Positions 34,972 to 44,588 are shown, counted from the stretch's first letter. The stretch is DNA of 64,000 bases from Asticcacaulis sp. AC466 (GCF_000495815.1 NZ_AWGE01000009.1:80255-144254); one strand, 5' to 3'. Translations and numbers: made by a program. The notes: a model not told the origin generated them from the letters alone.

Positions 34972-37593
34972 ATGCAACAGGCCATTCGTTTACTTAAAAC
35001 CCGTGCCTTGATGGCGGGCGTTGCCGGCGTCGCGCTTATGACCGCCGTCCCCGTGGCCGCCTTCGCCCAGCCTGCCGCGCCAGCTCCCGCGCCGGCCGCT
35101 CAGGACGACACTGTCACGGTTGTTGTCACGGCCCAGAAGCGCGAGCAACGTCTGCAGGACGTGCCTATCGTCGTGACCACCTTGTCCGCCAAGTTGTTGC
35201 AGGACGCCGGTGTCAAGGACATCAAGGATATGCAGATCCTGACGCCCGGCCTGACTGTTACCTCGACCCAGAACGAAACCCTGACAACGGCTCGTATCCG
35301 CGGCGTCGGCACGGTTGGCGACAACCCCGGCCTGGAATCCTCGGTCGGTGTCGTGATCGACGGTGTCTATCGTCCCCGCAACGGTGTCGGGTTTGGCGAC
35401 CTGGGCGAGATGGAGCGCATCGAAGTCCTGAAAGGCCCTCAAGGCACGCTGTTCGGTAAGAACACGTCGGCGGGCGTCATCAACATCATCACCAAAAAGC
35501 CGTCCTTTACCTTTGGCGCCGATGGCGAAGCCACGTTCGGTAATTACGGTGCGCAAGGCTATGCCGCATCCGTTACGGGCCCGATCGTCGATGATCTGGT
35601 TGCCGGGCGTCTCTACATCGCCAAGCGCTCGCACGACGGTTACACCGACGTCGATACGGGTGTAGGCCCGCGTACCTTGAAGTCCGACCAGGATCAGGAT
35701 TTCACCACGGTCCGCGGCCAGTTGCTGTTCACACCGAATTCCGATTCAGAAATCCGGGTTATCGGCGATTTCAGCCATCGCGATGAGTATTGCTGTGTTG
35801 CCGTCCAGACGCTCTCCGGCCCGACCGGGGCTGCGATCAACGCGCTGGCTGGCGGGCACGGCATCGCGGCTACGGCCAATCCTGATGCGCGCCTGGCCTA
35901 TTCGAACCGCGACACGCACCAGGTCGTTCGCGACGGCGGCGTCTCGGTCGAAGGCAATTTCAAGATTGGCGCGTTTGGCGGCTCGACCTTCACCACCATC
36001 ACCGGTATTCGGGATTGGAAGGCGACCAACGGTCAGGATCTCGACTATTCCGGTGCCGATATCCTGTACCGTAAGGACAACGGCGACTTCAATGTCCGCT
36101 TCAAGACATTCAGCCAGGAATTACGCCTGGCCGGCGCTACCGACAAGCTCAACTGGCTGGTCGGCGCCTTCTACGTCAAGGAAGACATGACGCGCGCCGA
36201 CTCATATGTCTACGGCTCCGCCTATGAACCCTATCTCGGCCTCTTGCTGTCTAGCCAGGTGACCGGCACCCAAGACCCAACCTTCGTTTCCAAGCTGACC
36301 GGGCGCCCCTACGGCACCAACTTCGCTGCCGGTGCCCAGGCCCGCGATCACTACACGCAATCCGATGAAAGCTACGCGCTCTTCACCAATAATTCGTGGA
36401 AGGTGACCGAAGCCATCGAACTGACCATGGGCTTGCGCTACACTCACGAGAAGAAGGACATGACGGCGCTGTACACCAACAGCGACAGCGGCGCAGGCTG
36501 CGCAGCCGGACTACAGAAGTACGGCCAGGCCGCCGCCATTATGCAAGCCAAGGGTGGCAACGTCACGCAGTCGGTCATCGCGGGCGCTAACCCGTACTGG
36601 GCGGGTGCGATTGCCGCCGGAAAGGCACCGACCCTGGTGGGCGCGCTATGTCCGTTCTGGGGCAATCCGGCCTTCAACAACCGCCGTGTGTCCGACAGCA
36701 AAGCCAACAGCAATCTGTCCGGAACCTTGAAAGCCGCCTGGCACCTGAATCCCACCGCCATGCTGTACGTATCCTACGCCCGGGGGTATAAGGCCGGCGG
36801 CTTTAACCTGGACCGCGCCCAGACTGGCATTACACCAGACACAGACCTGACCTTCGCACCGGAGACCGTCGATTCCTACGAAGTCGGTTTGAAAACGTCG
36901 CTGTTCAACGATGCCCTGGCTGTCAATGTCACGGCGTTCGATCAGCGTTATCAGAACTTCCAGCTCAATACCTTCCTCGGTACGGCCTTTGTGGTTGAAT
37001 CCATACCGTCACTGACGTCCAAAGGCTTTGATGCCGACATGTACTGGCGCACCCCGGTGCCTGGCCTGAGCTTCCAGGGCGGCATCTCTTACGCCGACAC
37101 CAAGTATGGCAACTTCACCGCCGCCGACCTGGACAATCCGGCCCACTTCCCCGGCCTGTCGTTGTTGCCGGGCGCCCAGGTGTCCTTCGCGCCTAAATGG
37201 ACCTCCTCGGCGGCCCTGACCTGGGGGCATACCTTCGGAAATCTGCGCACCTCGGCCAACCTAACGGCAAAGTATACCTCGGATTACAATACGGGCTCCG
37301 ACCTGGTCCCGTACAAATCCCAGGACAGCTACACCCTGGTCAATGGCCGTCTGTCGATCGGCGCTGCCGACCGCTCATGGACGGTCGAAATCTGGGGGCA
37401 GAACCTGACCGACGTGAACTATCGTCAGGTGGTCATCAACGCACCGCTGCAAGGGACGGGCTTCCAGTCTACGGTGCAGACGGCCGGATCCAATCCGGGC
37501 ACCTACTACAACAAATCGCTCGACTCCAACACCTATGACGCCTTCATTGGCGCACCTAAGACCTACGGTGTGACCCTGCGCGTCAAGTATTGA
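34972..37593 (+). CDS. TonB-dependent outer-membrane receptor
   Basis: An 873-residue outer-membrane transporter energised by TonB. Signal peptide about 1-32 (VAAFAQ); a TonB-box-like stretch DTVTVVVTAQKR; plug domain with ARIRGVGTVGDN and ERIEVLKGPQGTLFGKNTSAGVINIITKKP; then a 22-strand barrel ending in an aromatic residue (LRVKY). The plug is of the type found in the large Caulobacterales/sphingomonad receptor families for carbohydrates, aromatics or siderophores; the substrate is not deducible. AAGGGA precedes the ATG. A terminator follows. Confidence 0.94.
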   Translation: MQQAIRLLKTRALMAGVAGVALMTAVPVAAFAQPAAPAPAPAAQDDTVTVVVTAQKREQRLQDVPIVVTTLSAKLLQDAGVKDIKDMQILTPGLTVTSTQNETLTTARIRGVGTVGDNPGLESSVGVVIDGVYRPRNGVGFGDLGEMERIEVLKGPQGTLFGKNTSAGVINIITKKPSFTFGADGEATFGNYGAQGYAASVTGPIVDDLVAGRLYIAKRSHDGYTDVDTGVGPRTLKSDQDQDFTTVRGQLLFTPNSDSEIRVIGDFSHRDEYCCVAVQTLSGPTGAAINALAGGHGIAATANPDARLAYSNRDTHQVVRDGGVSVEGNFKIGAFGGSTFTTITGIRDWKATNGQDLDYSGADILYRKDNGDFNVRFKTFSQELRLAGATDKLNWLVGAFYVKEDMTRADSYVYGSAYEPYLGLLLSSQVTGTQDPTFVSKLTGRPYGTNFAAGAQARDHYTQSDESYALFTNNSWKVTEAIELTMGLRYTHEKKDMTALYTNSDSGAGCAAGLQKYGQAAAIMQAKGGNVTQSVIAGANPYWAGAIAAGKAPTLVGALCPFWGNPAFNNRRVSDSKANSNLSGTLKAAWHLNPTAMLYVSYARGYKAGGFNLDRAQTGITPDTDLTFAPETVDSYEVGLKTSLFNDALAVNVTAFDQRYQNFQLNTFLGTAFVVESIPSLTSKGFDADMYWRTPVPGLSFQGGISYADTKYGNFTAADLDNPAHFPGLSLLPGAQVSFAPKWTSSAALTWGHTFGNLRTSANLTAKYTSDYNTGSDLVPYKSQDSYTLVNGRLSIGAADRSWTVEIWGQNLTDVNYRQVVINAPLQGTGFQSTVQTAGSNPGTYYNKSLDSNTYDAFIGAPKTYGVTLRVKY

Positions 37594-37618
37594 TCGACGA
37601 AATATCCGGTAAAAAAGA

Positions 37619-37648
37619 ACCCCGCGGAGCGATCCGCGGGGTTTTTTG
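37619..37648. terminator. Terminator after the TonB-dependent receptor
   Basis: ACCCCGCGGA-GCGA-TCCGCGGGGT stem-loop with six T after it and a run of A before it, so it can serve both the receptor and the converging acyl-CoA synthetase. Confidence 0.9.
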
Positions 37649-37689
37649 TTATTCGTATAAGGCGCTATTTTTTGGGCATTGAAACGGGG

Positions 37690-39495
37690 CTAAAGCCTTA
37701 GCTTGCCGTTGGCGATGTCGCTTATCATGTCTGCCGTGACCGGCACGTAATCATCGCCGTGACAGACAAAGATGGGATCGCGGGTCTGGGCGATGTCATA
37801 TCCCACCTTGATCAAATCCATCTTCTTATACTTGAAGGTGCCGGTTGTTTCGACTTCCTGCAACATGCGAACAAATTTGGGCCTCGCCCAGGAGGGCAGC
37901 TTGGCATCGACATGGTTCTTGAAGGTTTTCAAATCGAAGCCGTCGCGGGCGACGATGGCGGCCATACCGGCCTTGCCGTCATGGTTCGGGACGGGGACGC
38001 CGTAGATGATGGCCTCCTCTACCCCGGGTGCCGAGGCCGAATATTCCGCCACTTCCGAGGTCGACACGTTTTCTCCCTTCCAGCGGAAAGTATCGCCAAT
38101 ACGATCGACGAAATAGAGGTAACCCGCCTTGTCCTGGCGCATAAGGTCGCCGGTGCGGAACCATTGGTCACCTTTCTTGAAGACGTCGTTCAGGACCTTC
38201 TTCTGGCTGGCGGCCTTGTCCGCGTAGCCGGAATAGGCGTGTCGTGCGTCGTGCGCGATCATGCCGATGGCTTCGCCGATTTCGCCTGGCTTGCATTCGT
38301 AGCACAGACCGTCTGGGCGGCGATCAGGCAGTTCGCTTTCGACGTCAAAGCGGACCAGGCGGACATTGAAACTCTTCTTCAGGATTTTGGGTACACGGGC
38401 AATGGCGCCGGAGTGACCGTCCAGATTGAACAGCGACACATTCCCTTCGGTAGAGCCGTAAAACTCGAGAATTTCCTTGATGTGGAAACGCGCCTTGAAA
38501 TGATCCCATACTTCCGGCCGCATTCCATTGCCAAAGGCCATGCGCACCTTATGCTTGGTTTCGTCCTCAGGATTGGGGGCAGGGGGCGAATTGACCAGAT
38601 AGCGGCACAATTCCCCGATGTAGACAATATGGGTGATGCCTTCGCCGCGCACATCGCTCCAGAAGGCCGAAGCTGAGAACCGGCGCTTCAGCACCAAGGT
38701 CGCACCGTTCATGAGTGCTGCGCCGACGGCGCACAGGCCGGCTGTGGCGTGGTACAGCGGCAGGACGCAGTAGAGGCGGTCGTCCGGCTTCATGTTGGTG
38801 AGACCAGCGAACGCCTTCATGTAGAGTTGCGCGCGGGCATTGGAAATCTTGGCGGCCTTCGGTAGGCCGGTCGTGCCGGATGTGTAGATGTACAGCGCGG
38901 TGCTGTGGGCGGTCAGGTTGGCGCGAATTTGGCGGTCAGGCCGGACGGTCGACACGCCTTTCAGCGCGGCGTCCAGGCTTCGGCAATTTTCGGTCTCATC
39001 TTCGCGCGGCAGATCCAGAACCCATAGAGCCTGGTGGCGTTCAACCTGACTTTCAATCTCCTGGAAGCAGGGGCGAGTTGTCTGATCGACAATGGTCAGG
39101 CTGGCCACCGAAATATTGATGCAATGCGCCAGACCATTGCCGGTCAAAGAGTTGTTGATAAGAGCGGTGACGACGCCAATCTTGTTGAAGCCGATCCAGA
39201 TCGCCAGATATTCCAGCCGGTTGGGCATGAACAAGGCGACCGTATCGCCGGCTTTCAGGCCACGCTGACGCCCCCAATGGGCGTAGCGATTGGCCATGGT
39301 GTCAAGTTGTTGGTAGGTGAGGGACTTGCCTTCGAACTTGATTGCCGTCTGGGCGGGGAAACGGGTAGCGGCCGCTTCGAAATCGTCGCACACCAGATTG
39401 GGGGAATCCGGACTGACGGGGCGTATGCGGCGCAAGATGCGGATCAAGCGCTTCATGAACACGAAATCACGCTTCATATTGGCGACAAGACGCAT
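37690..39495 (-). CDS. Long-chain acyl-CoA synthetase, FATP/FadD6-like
   Basis: A 601-residue AMP-forming ligase that activates fatty acids with ATP and CoA. The AMP-binding motif is YIYTSGTTGLPKAAK, with EFYGSTEGN and the DRIGDTFRWKGENVST hinge that mark the fatty-acid transport protein / very-long-chain synthetase branch. The N-terminal residues (MKRLIRILRRIRP) are basic and amphipathic, a possible membrane anchor. Several ATG codons lie in the first 15 residues, so the exact start is unsure. Last gene of a minus-strand run from 42,265. Confidence 0.92.
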   Translation of the reverse strand: MRLVANMKRDFVFMKRLIRILRRIRPVSPDSPNLVCDDFEAAATRFPAQTAIKFEGKSLTYQQLDTMANRYAHWGRQRGLKAGDTVALFMPNRLEYLAIWIGFNKIGVVTALINNSLTGNGLAHCINISVASLTIVDQTTRPCFQEIESQVERHQALWVLDLPREDETENCRSLDAALKGVSTVRPDRQIRANLTAHSTALYIYTSGTTGLPKAAKISNARAQLYMKAFAGLTNMKPDDRLYCVLPLYHATAGLCAVGAALMNGATLVLKRRFSASAFWSDVRGEGITHIVYIGELCRYLVNSPPAPNPEDETKHKVRMAFGNGMRPEVWDHFKARFHIKEILEFYGSTEGNVSLFNLDGHSGAIARVPKILKKSFNVRLVRFDVESELPDRRPDGLCYECKPGEIGEAIGMIAHDARHAYSGYADKAASQKKVLNDVFKKGDQWFRTGDLMRQDKAGYLYFVDRIGDTFRWKGENVSTSEVAEYSASAPGVEEAIIYGVPVPNHDGKAGMAAIVARDGFDLKTFKNHVDAKLPSWARPKFVRMLQEVETTGTFKYKKMDLIKVGYDIAQTRDPIFVCHGDDYVPVTADMISDIANGKLRL

Positions 39496-39628
39496 ACGCT
39501 TTCCGCTCCCCGGAGATATCGGCCGATGCCTGAACTATGCCAACAAGGTATAGCCGAATCGTTATCGGTAAAGCCAAAAATCGCGCGGTCGGCGCATTTT
39601 CTGTAACGCAGCCGTAGGGGAAACGGCC

Positions 39629-40231
39629 TTAACCGACCGGTACGCCTACTGTTTCGACCACGTAATGGATCGGCTTGAAGGCGTAGTTATTTGACTGCAA
39701 AGCCGAACAGGCCGTGAGCGCCACGATCAGGTCCATCTCCGCTTCGAACAGGATGTGATCTCCCGCCTTGCTCAACGGCGGGTCGACACGCAATTCGCCA
39801 GTCTCCCCGTCTATCTGTACGTTCATGAAAATGTTGAAGGCTACCGGAATTTGATCCGGTTTGATTCCGTACGATTGCAGGGCGTGCGACAAATTGCCGA
39901 AACAACCGTGGTGGGGATGTTCATCGCCATAGATGATGCGGAACGTGTCTTTTGAGCATGGCGTCAGCAGGAAATCATGCCGCCCAACCGTGTCTTCCAG
40001 GATACGCAGCATGACATTGCTGCGGTTGGAGTAGAGCGGGTCGCCCGTCGTAAGGAAGAGTTTGGAGGCATAATCGAGGCTTCGCCCGGACGAAATCACT
40101 TCATCCGTATCATTGGCGTTGAAGGCCAGCATGTCGGACACTTGTTCGCCCTGCGGATCTATGACCCTCAGTCTCTGGCCCGCGTTAAGGCGAAACGCCA
40201 CACCGGTACGGGGCGAAATGATATGTTCCAT
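39629..40231 (-). CDS. DUF1989 (urea carboxylase-associated) family protein
   Basis: A 200-residue soluble protein of DUF1989. The blocks GQRLRVIDPQGEQVSDMLAF, SNVMLRILEDTVGRHDFLLTPCS, HHGCFGNLSHAL and VAFNIFMNVQ hold conserved acidic, His and Cys residues expected for a metal site. Family members sit near urea carboxylase or with YqcI/YcgG proteins; their reaction is largely unestablished. GAGGGA precedes the start at 40231. The gene begins 11 bases after the stop of the GntA-like gene, so they form one unit. Confidence 0.88.
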   Translation of the reverse strand: MEHIISPRTGVAFRLNAGQRLRVIDPQGEQVSDMLAFNANDTDEVISSGRSLDYASKLFLTTGDPLYSNRSNVMLRILEDTVGRHDFLLTPCSKDTFRIIYGDEHPHHGCFGNLSHALQSYGIKPDQIPVAFNIFMNVQIDGETGELRVDPPLSKAGDHILFEAEMDLIVALTACSALQSNNYAFKPIHYVVETVGVPVG

Positions 40232-40241
40232 GGGCTTCCCT

Positions 40242-40946
40242 CTACGGTCTGAACGGGCATTTCCAGTCATCACCTACCGGCCGGCCGCTGTACTGCGCGG
40301 CTTCTGACCTATCACCATGCCTGGCCAGCATTGGGTTTGGGCTGCCTGCCAGGGCGACGTCGCGATCGATGATGTTGGCCCGCAACGTCTCGTAGCGGCC
40401 ATCTGCGCGCAATTGTTCGAACTGGTCGTGCGCGTTAAAAACCAATGTGGGAACGCGGAAACGTCTGGCCGGCCGGCTGGCGCCCGGATGAAGGCCGACA
40501 AGATAAAACGCTTCGCTGGCGAAGCTCAGGGAAAAGGCCGGACTCGCCGGGTCGGCCGAAACGCGCGGATCGTAAGCATTGCCGCGCGCGACGTCTATGT
40601 CGTGAAGCGCCTGAATGCGTGTCCACAAGGCCTCTTCGAAGACGACTTCACTCAAGATGGCCTGAGTGTCGAAAATGACGACAAAGGTCTGGAACAAGTC
40701 AGGCGCCGATTTGAAGTTGGCGGCGAATTCGCTGAGTTGATCGTAAATGCGGGCGTCGTCACGTGGGCAACGGATATCTCCCATTTCGACGATGGTCATC
40801 TGACCACGGGCCAGTGCCGACTTGGCGCCGACGCACGGAAATTGTTTTTCTTTCACAAAGGCCCGAAAGGCGTCGCTAAGACTTTCTTGCGGGTTTTTGG
40901 GCCTGCTATTTGGCCGACTATCTGGCCGGGTCTCCAACTCGAGCAT
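40242..40946 (-). CDS. YqcI/YcgG family protein, GntA-like haem-dependent N-hydroxylase
   Basis: A 234-residue protein recognised by FPCVGAKSALARGQM near residue 35, the central FASEAFYLVGLHPGASRPARRF block, and the C-terminal GDDWKCPF. The characterised relative GntA (guanitoxin pathway) is a haem- and oxygen-dependent N-hydroxylase of a guanidino substrate; the same chemistry on arginine or a related guanidine is a reasonable inference here. AGGA precedes the ATG. It is followed directly by the DUF1989 gene. A palindrome lies about 300 bases upstream. Confidence 0.85.
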   Translation of the reverse strand: MLELETRPDSRPNSRPKNPQESLSDAFRAFVKEKQFPCVGAKSALARGQMTIVEMGDIRCPRDDARIYDQLSEFAANFKSAPDLFQTFVVIFDTQAILSEVVFEEALWTRIQALHDIDVARGNAYDPRVSADPASPAFSLSFASEAFYLVGLHPGASRPARRFRVPTLVFNAHDQFEQLRADGRYETLRANIIDRDVALAGSPNPMLARHGDRSEAAQYSGRPVGDDWKCPFRP

Positions 40947-41059
40947 GGTCTATCCTGCACCTGTTTACTTGGCCTCGAAGGCGATGTCGTAAACTAGCCG
41001 AACGCGGATAAGGAGGATGTCGGTAAGGCGCGGCCCGCCCGCAAGCGGAGAATAAGACA

Positions 41060-41152
41060 ATGTCTTTATGGGATTCAGGACTCTTTACGGCACAAAAGTT
41101 TGATGAAAGCCGTGTTGCCGGTCCCAATATGCCGAGATGGGATTTACACTGA
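41060..41152 (+). CDS. Possible 30-residue small protein
   Basis: The frame ATG-TCT-TTA-TGG... encodes MSLWDSGLFTAQKFDESRV and eleven more residues to a TGA. GGAG lies 10 bases before the ATG, and the aminoacid composition is protein-like. It could be a genuine small protein, a remnant, or chance; antisense to the leader of the GntA-like gene. Confidence 0.25.
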   Translation: MSLWDSGLFTAQKFDESRVAGPNMPRWDLH

Positions 41153-41222
41153 GCATATCGACGAACAGCCTAGTCCTTTACTCAACAACGGGAGGAGGCA
41201 CTGATTTTGCGCGTAAATTTTA

Positions 41223-41255
41223 TTTGTCTGATTTAATCTATTTTGTCAGACAAAA
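41223..41255. promoter_or_regulatory. Operator-like palindrome with adjacent half-site
   Basis: TTTTGTCAGACAAAA (41241-41255) has perfect 7-base arms around one central base. TTTGTCTGA (41223-41231), 18 bases upstream, repeats one arm, so TTTGTC/GACAAA half-sites recur. It sits between the ATP-grasp gene and the GntA-like gene, both read on the minus strand, and could control the latter. Confidence 0.5.
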
Positions 41256-41281
41256 TGAGCGTTGCGATTTTTTGGGCCTCT

Positions 41282-42265
41282 TCAAGCGGCTTCTACCAGC
41301 CGTTTCAGCGCACGCGACAATCGGTTCATGGATCTTATCTTGTCGCGCCAGGACAAGGCTATGACGGGGCCCAGATCGGTCTTGTTAACATCAACGATAT
41401 AGATTCGTCCCGAATTACGGTCGCGCAGGATATCAAGGCCGCCCCAGTCCAAACCGATGCGTAGCGAAAACGCGCGGATCAGCCGGCGTTCTTCGGCGGA
41501 ATAGATGTCGGCCGGATCGGCCAGGATGGCCCGGCGGTTATTGATCGAAAACCGGCCCTCTGGCGTCTTGATCTTGATCCATACCACTACGGCATCGCCC
41601 CCGGCGCAAGGCGTGCGCAGATCATGGCAGCACCCGTCATCACCACGTGTATCGACGACGCGCTGGTAAGCGCAGCCGGGGGTCGGCGCCAGAGGGGCCA
41701 TGACGATCCGCCCGTCATGAACGCCATTTTTTTCCGATTTCTCGACGATTTCACCGTGTGTGGTTGTTGGGTCGACGATAAGAGGATAGCCAAAGACCTC
41801 TTCGAACACGCGTGCCACGTGGCTTTTGGAAATATCGGTGCAGCCGTGATTGAACCGCATGGTGCCAACGGCGGGGGGCGCGTCGCCGTGGGTTGCGTCG
41901 TCGAAATAGAACGCTGCCACCGCATCCATGGGCGAGGATGCGGTGTCGAAGCCCGCCCAGATGGCGGTGCCTCTCAGCAGATACCAGGGGCGCGGCACAT
42001 CCGGCGCGAACCACAGTTTAGGGCGCGGCCGGGACGACAGGCGTGTCCGCAAGGACGCAACCGCGAGCAAGGCGAGATATCCGGCCCATAGGATAATCTC
42101 ATTGATAAGGGCAAGGGTGATTTCGAGCCGTATGCCGGTCTTGCGGATGCCTAACCGGCCCTCACGCCATTCGAAATCCCTGAGCCAGTCGGTTAGCGGG
42201 TTCCGCGCCCGACGTGTAGGGGCTACGGGCGAAAGGGTGAGCGCCGCCGGCTTGCTCATGCGCAT
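41282..42265 (-). CDS. ATP-grasp-like protein with one membrane segment
   Basis: A 327-residue protein. Near residues 50-70 is a hydrophobic segment (LINEIILWAGYLALLAVAS). The C-terminal half has ATP-grasp features: the basic WIKIKTPEGRFS strand and the metal-binding LDWGGLDILRDRNSGRIYIVDVNKTDLGP end. This resembles sugar-transfer-associated or ribosomal-modification-type ligases, but no substrate is known. The start at 42265 has GAGGA at correct spacing; an ATG 14 codons upstream does not. Confidence 0.75.
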   Translation of the reverse strand: MRMSKPAALTLSPVAPTRRARNPLTDWLRDFEWREGRLGIRKTGIRLEITLALINEIILWAGYLALLAVASLRTRLSSRPRPKLWFAPDVPRPWYLLRGTAIWAGFDTASSPMDAVAAFYFDDATHGDAPPAVGTMRFNHGCTDISKSHVARVFEEVFGYPLIVDPTTTHGEIVEKSEKNGVHDGRIVMAPLAPTPGCAYQRVVDTRGDDGCCHDLRTPCAGGDAVVVWIKIKTPEGRFSINNRRAILADPADIYSAEERRLIRAFSLRIGLDWGGLDILRDRNSGRIYIVDVNKTDLGPVIALSWRDKIRSMNRLSRALKRLVEAA

Positions 42266-42462
42266 GTCTGGTGTCCTCGGATGAATGGGGACGCTAGACG
42301 GTTTCATATAAGCGGGAGGTCTGCTTCGTCTGCTGCGGTCACAAGAAAGGCGTAAGCCGCCCCTCTATCCAAAACACGAAAGAGGCGTAGAATGCGGCCT
42401 TGCAAATACCGCATTTATTGTCGAAATCCTTGCGTCAGACCAATCCTGTTCTGGAGAACACC

Positions 42463-42915
42463 ATGATTCGCCTTGCTTCCCTGAAAGCGCCCGCCCTGGC
42501 TTTGGGCGCTGTCGCACTCACCTTGTCCGCCATCGCGCCGATCGCCGTTTCGGCGCAGACCCAGTATGATGGATATTGCTACGCCAAGAAAGAAGACATC
42601 ACCGGTAAGAATGCCCTGATCGGCGCTGGTGTCGGTGCGGTTGCCGGTAGCTTGCTCGGCAAAAAGGGTAAGAAGGGCGAGAGCGCCGCTATCGGCGCTG
42701 CGGCCGGTGCGGGCGTAGGTTACATCGTCGCCAAGAATTCCAAGGAAAAGGTCCGTTGCAGCAAGGGCCGCTACTATGTCTACAGCAAGGGCTATTATGA
42801 GCCGCGTGAGGCGGCAGAAGGCTTCCGTCTGGTGTTCTTCGAAGAACGCCCCGCCAATGTCGATCTCTATACCCGTGGCCGCGACGGCCGGGATTATCCT
42901 TACAAAGGCCGCTAA
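42463..42915 (+). CDS. Exported glycine-zipper protein
   Basis: A 150-residue protein with a signal peptide (ends VSAQTQ) and a glycine-zipper hydrophobic hairpin ([16 protein letters not shown] then [16 protein letters not shown]) separated by a Lys-rich turn. The C-terminal part is tyrosine- and charge-rich. Glycine zippers of this kind sit in or on the outer membrane; function unknown. GGAG precedes the ATG and a strong terminator follows. Confidence 0.85.
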   Translation: MIRLASLKAPALALGAVALTLSAIAPIAVSAQTQYDGYCYAKKEDITGKNALIGAGVGAVAGSLLGKKGKKGESAAIGAAAGAGVGYIVAKNSKEKVRCSKGRYYVYSKGYYEPREAAEGFRLVFFEERPANVDLYTRGRDGRDYPYKGR

Positions 42916-42935
42916 GCCCTGAGAGGCACTATCGT

Positions 42936-42971
42936 AAAGACCCCGGACGGTCAGGCCGTCCGGGGTCTTTC
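42936..42971 (+). terminator. Terminator after the glycine-zipper gene
   Basis: AAGACCCCGGACGG-TCAGG-CCGTCCGGGGTCTT stem-loop with a short T-run. Confidence 0.9.
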
Positions 42972-43067
42972 CATTTCGGTCATCCGACACGCTTTGGCTA
43001 TAAATATTGCAATCTAAGCCGTTTGCGCCTCTTCCCCCGCAAACGCCTTCCCGCTATATCCACCCTT

Positions 43068-44588
43068 ATGACAAACCCTGCTTCTCCTCTCGATTCCGGC
43101 CGGCCGGCCGATCCGTCCAAATTCATTCAGGGCCGTACCGGTCCCTGGGAAGTCGTCATGGGCCTGGAAGTCCACGCTCAGGTCGCTTCCAACACCAAGC
43201 TGTTTTCCGGCGCCAAGGTCGGTTTCGGCGCGGGGCCGAATGAACAGGTCAGCCTGGTTGACGCGGCCATGCCTGGCATGTTGCCTGTGCTTAATAAATA
43301 CTGCGTCGAGCAGGCGGTGAAGACGGGGCTGGGTCTGAAGGCGCAGATCAACCGCTTCTCGCGCTTCGACCGCAAAAACTATTTCTATCCCGACCTGCCG
43401 CAAGGCTATCAGATTTCACAGCTCTTCCACCCGATCGTGGGCGAGGGCGAGGTGCTGGTTGAACGCGACGACGGCACCAGCTTTACTGTGCGCATCGAGC
43501 GCCTGCATCTGGAACAGGATGCGGGTAAGTCGATTCACGATCTCGACCCCAACGCGACCTATGTCGATCTCAACCGTGCCGGTACTGCGCTGATGGAAAT
43601 TGTCTCCAAGCCGGATCTGCGGTCGTCCGACGAAGCGGTGGCCTATTTCAAAAAGCTGCGGACTATCCTGGTGTATCTGGGCACCTGCGACGGCGATATG
43701 GAAAAAGGCAATATGCGCGCCGACTGTAACGTCTCAGTCCGCCGTCCGGGTGAAGCCTTCGGCACGCGCTGCGAAATCAAGAATGTCAATTCGTTCCGCT
43801 TCATGCAGCAGGCAATCGAGTTCGAGGCCCGCCGTCAGATCGAAATTCTGGAAGACGGCGGTAAGATCGATCAGGAAACCCGTCTGTTCGATTCGGTAAA
43901 GGTCGAGACCCGCTCCATGCGCTCCAAGGAAGAAGCGCACGACTATCGCTACTTCCCCGACCCTGACCTTCTGCCGGTCGAACTGGAAGAGGCTTGGATC
44001 GAGGATATCCGTCGCCATCTGGTCGAATTGCCCGACGACAAGAAGGCGCGCTTCATTTCGCAATATGGTCTGTCGGGTTATGACGCGCAGGTGTTGATTT
44101 CGGAGCAGTCGCGTGCCGACTATTACGAGGCCGCTGTCCTGAAACTTAAAGAGCTTGGGGGCGGTGACGCCAAGTTGGTTGCGAACTGGACGACGAACGA
44201 GCTTCTGGCGCGCCTGGCCAAGGATGGCAAGGAGATCGCTGAATCGCCGCTGCCGCCGGAACAGATTGCGGGTTTGGTCGAGCTCATCGAAACCAATGTG
44301 ATTTCGTCTAAAATCGCCAAGACGGTTTTCGAACACATGTGGGAAGGCAAGGGATCGATCACCCCGGCGGAAATCGTCGAAAAGCATGGCCTCAAGCAGG
44401 TGACCGATACCGGCGCCATCGAAAAGGCCATCGATGAAATCATTGCCGCCAACGCGGATAAGGCCGCCGAAGTGGCCGCCAAGCCTCAGGCGCTGGGCTG
44501 GTTCGTCGGTCAGGTTATGAAAGCGACGCAGGGCAAGGCCAATCCGGCCGCTGTCAACGAATTGCTTAAGGCGAAACTCGGCCTGTAA
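43068..44588 (+). CDS. gatB: Aspartyl/glutamyl-tRNA amidotransferase subunit B
   Basis: GatB, with GatA and GatC, amidates misacylated Glu-tRNA(Gln) and Asp-tRNA(Asn). The 506 residues show the cradle domain with [32 protein letters not shown] and RADCNVSVR, followed by the helical and YqeY-like tail domains. GatA and GatC genes are not in the window. The ATG at 43068 matches the family length; the frame stays open 15 codons upstream. Monocistronic with a terminator. Confidence 0.96.
   Translation: MTNPASPLDSGRPADPSKFIQGRTGPWEVVMGLEVHAQVASNTKLFSGAKVGFGAGPNEQVSLVDAAMPGMLPVLNKYCVEQAVKTGLGLKAQINRFSRFDRKNYFYPDLPQGYQISQLFHPIVGEGEVLVERDDGTSFTVRIERLHLEQDAGKSIHDLDPNATYVDLNRAGTALMEIVSKPDLRSSDEAVAYFKKLRTILVYLGTCDGDMEKGNMRADCNVSVRRPGEAFGTRCEIKNVNSFRFMQQAIEFEARRQIEILEDGGKIDQETRLFDSVKVETRSMRSKEEAHDYRYFPDPDLLPVELEEAWIEDIRRHLVELPDDKKARFISQYGLSGYDAQVLISEQSRADYYEAAVLKLKELGGGDAKLVANWTTNELLARLAKDGKEIAESPLPPEQIAGLVELIETNVISSKIAKTVFEHMWEGKGSITPAEIVEKHGLKQVTDTGAIEKAIDEIIAANADKAAEVAAKPQALGWFVGQVMKATQGKANPAAVNELLKAKLGL

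Larger units (their letters stand above)
40947..41281. other. Intergenic region between the ATP-grasp and GntA-like genes
   Basis: Leader of the GntA-like/DUF1989 unit. It holds the palindrome at 41241-41255 with a related half-site at 41223-41231, and a short plus-strand reading frame (41060-41152), each listed separately. Base composition becomes AT-rich at the ATP-grasp end. Confidence 0.5.
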
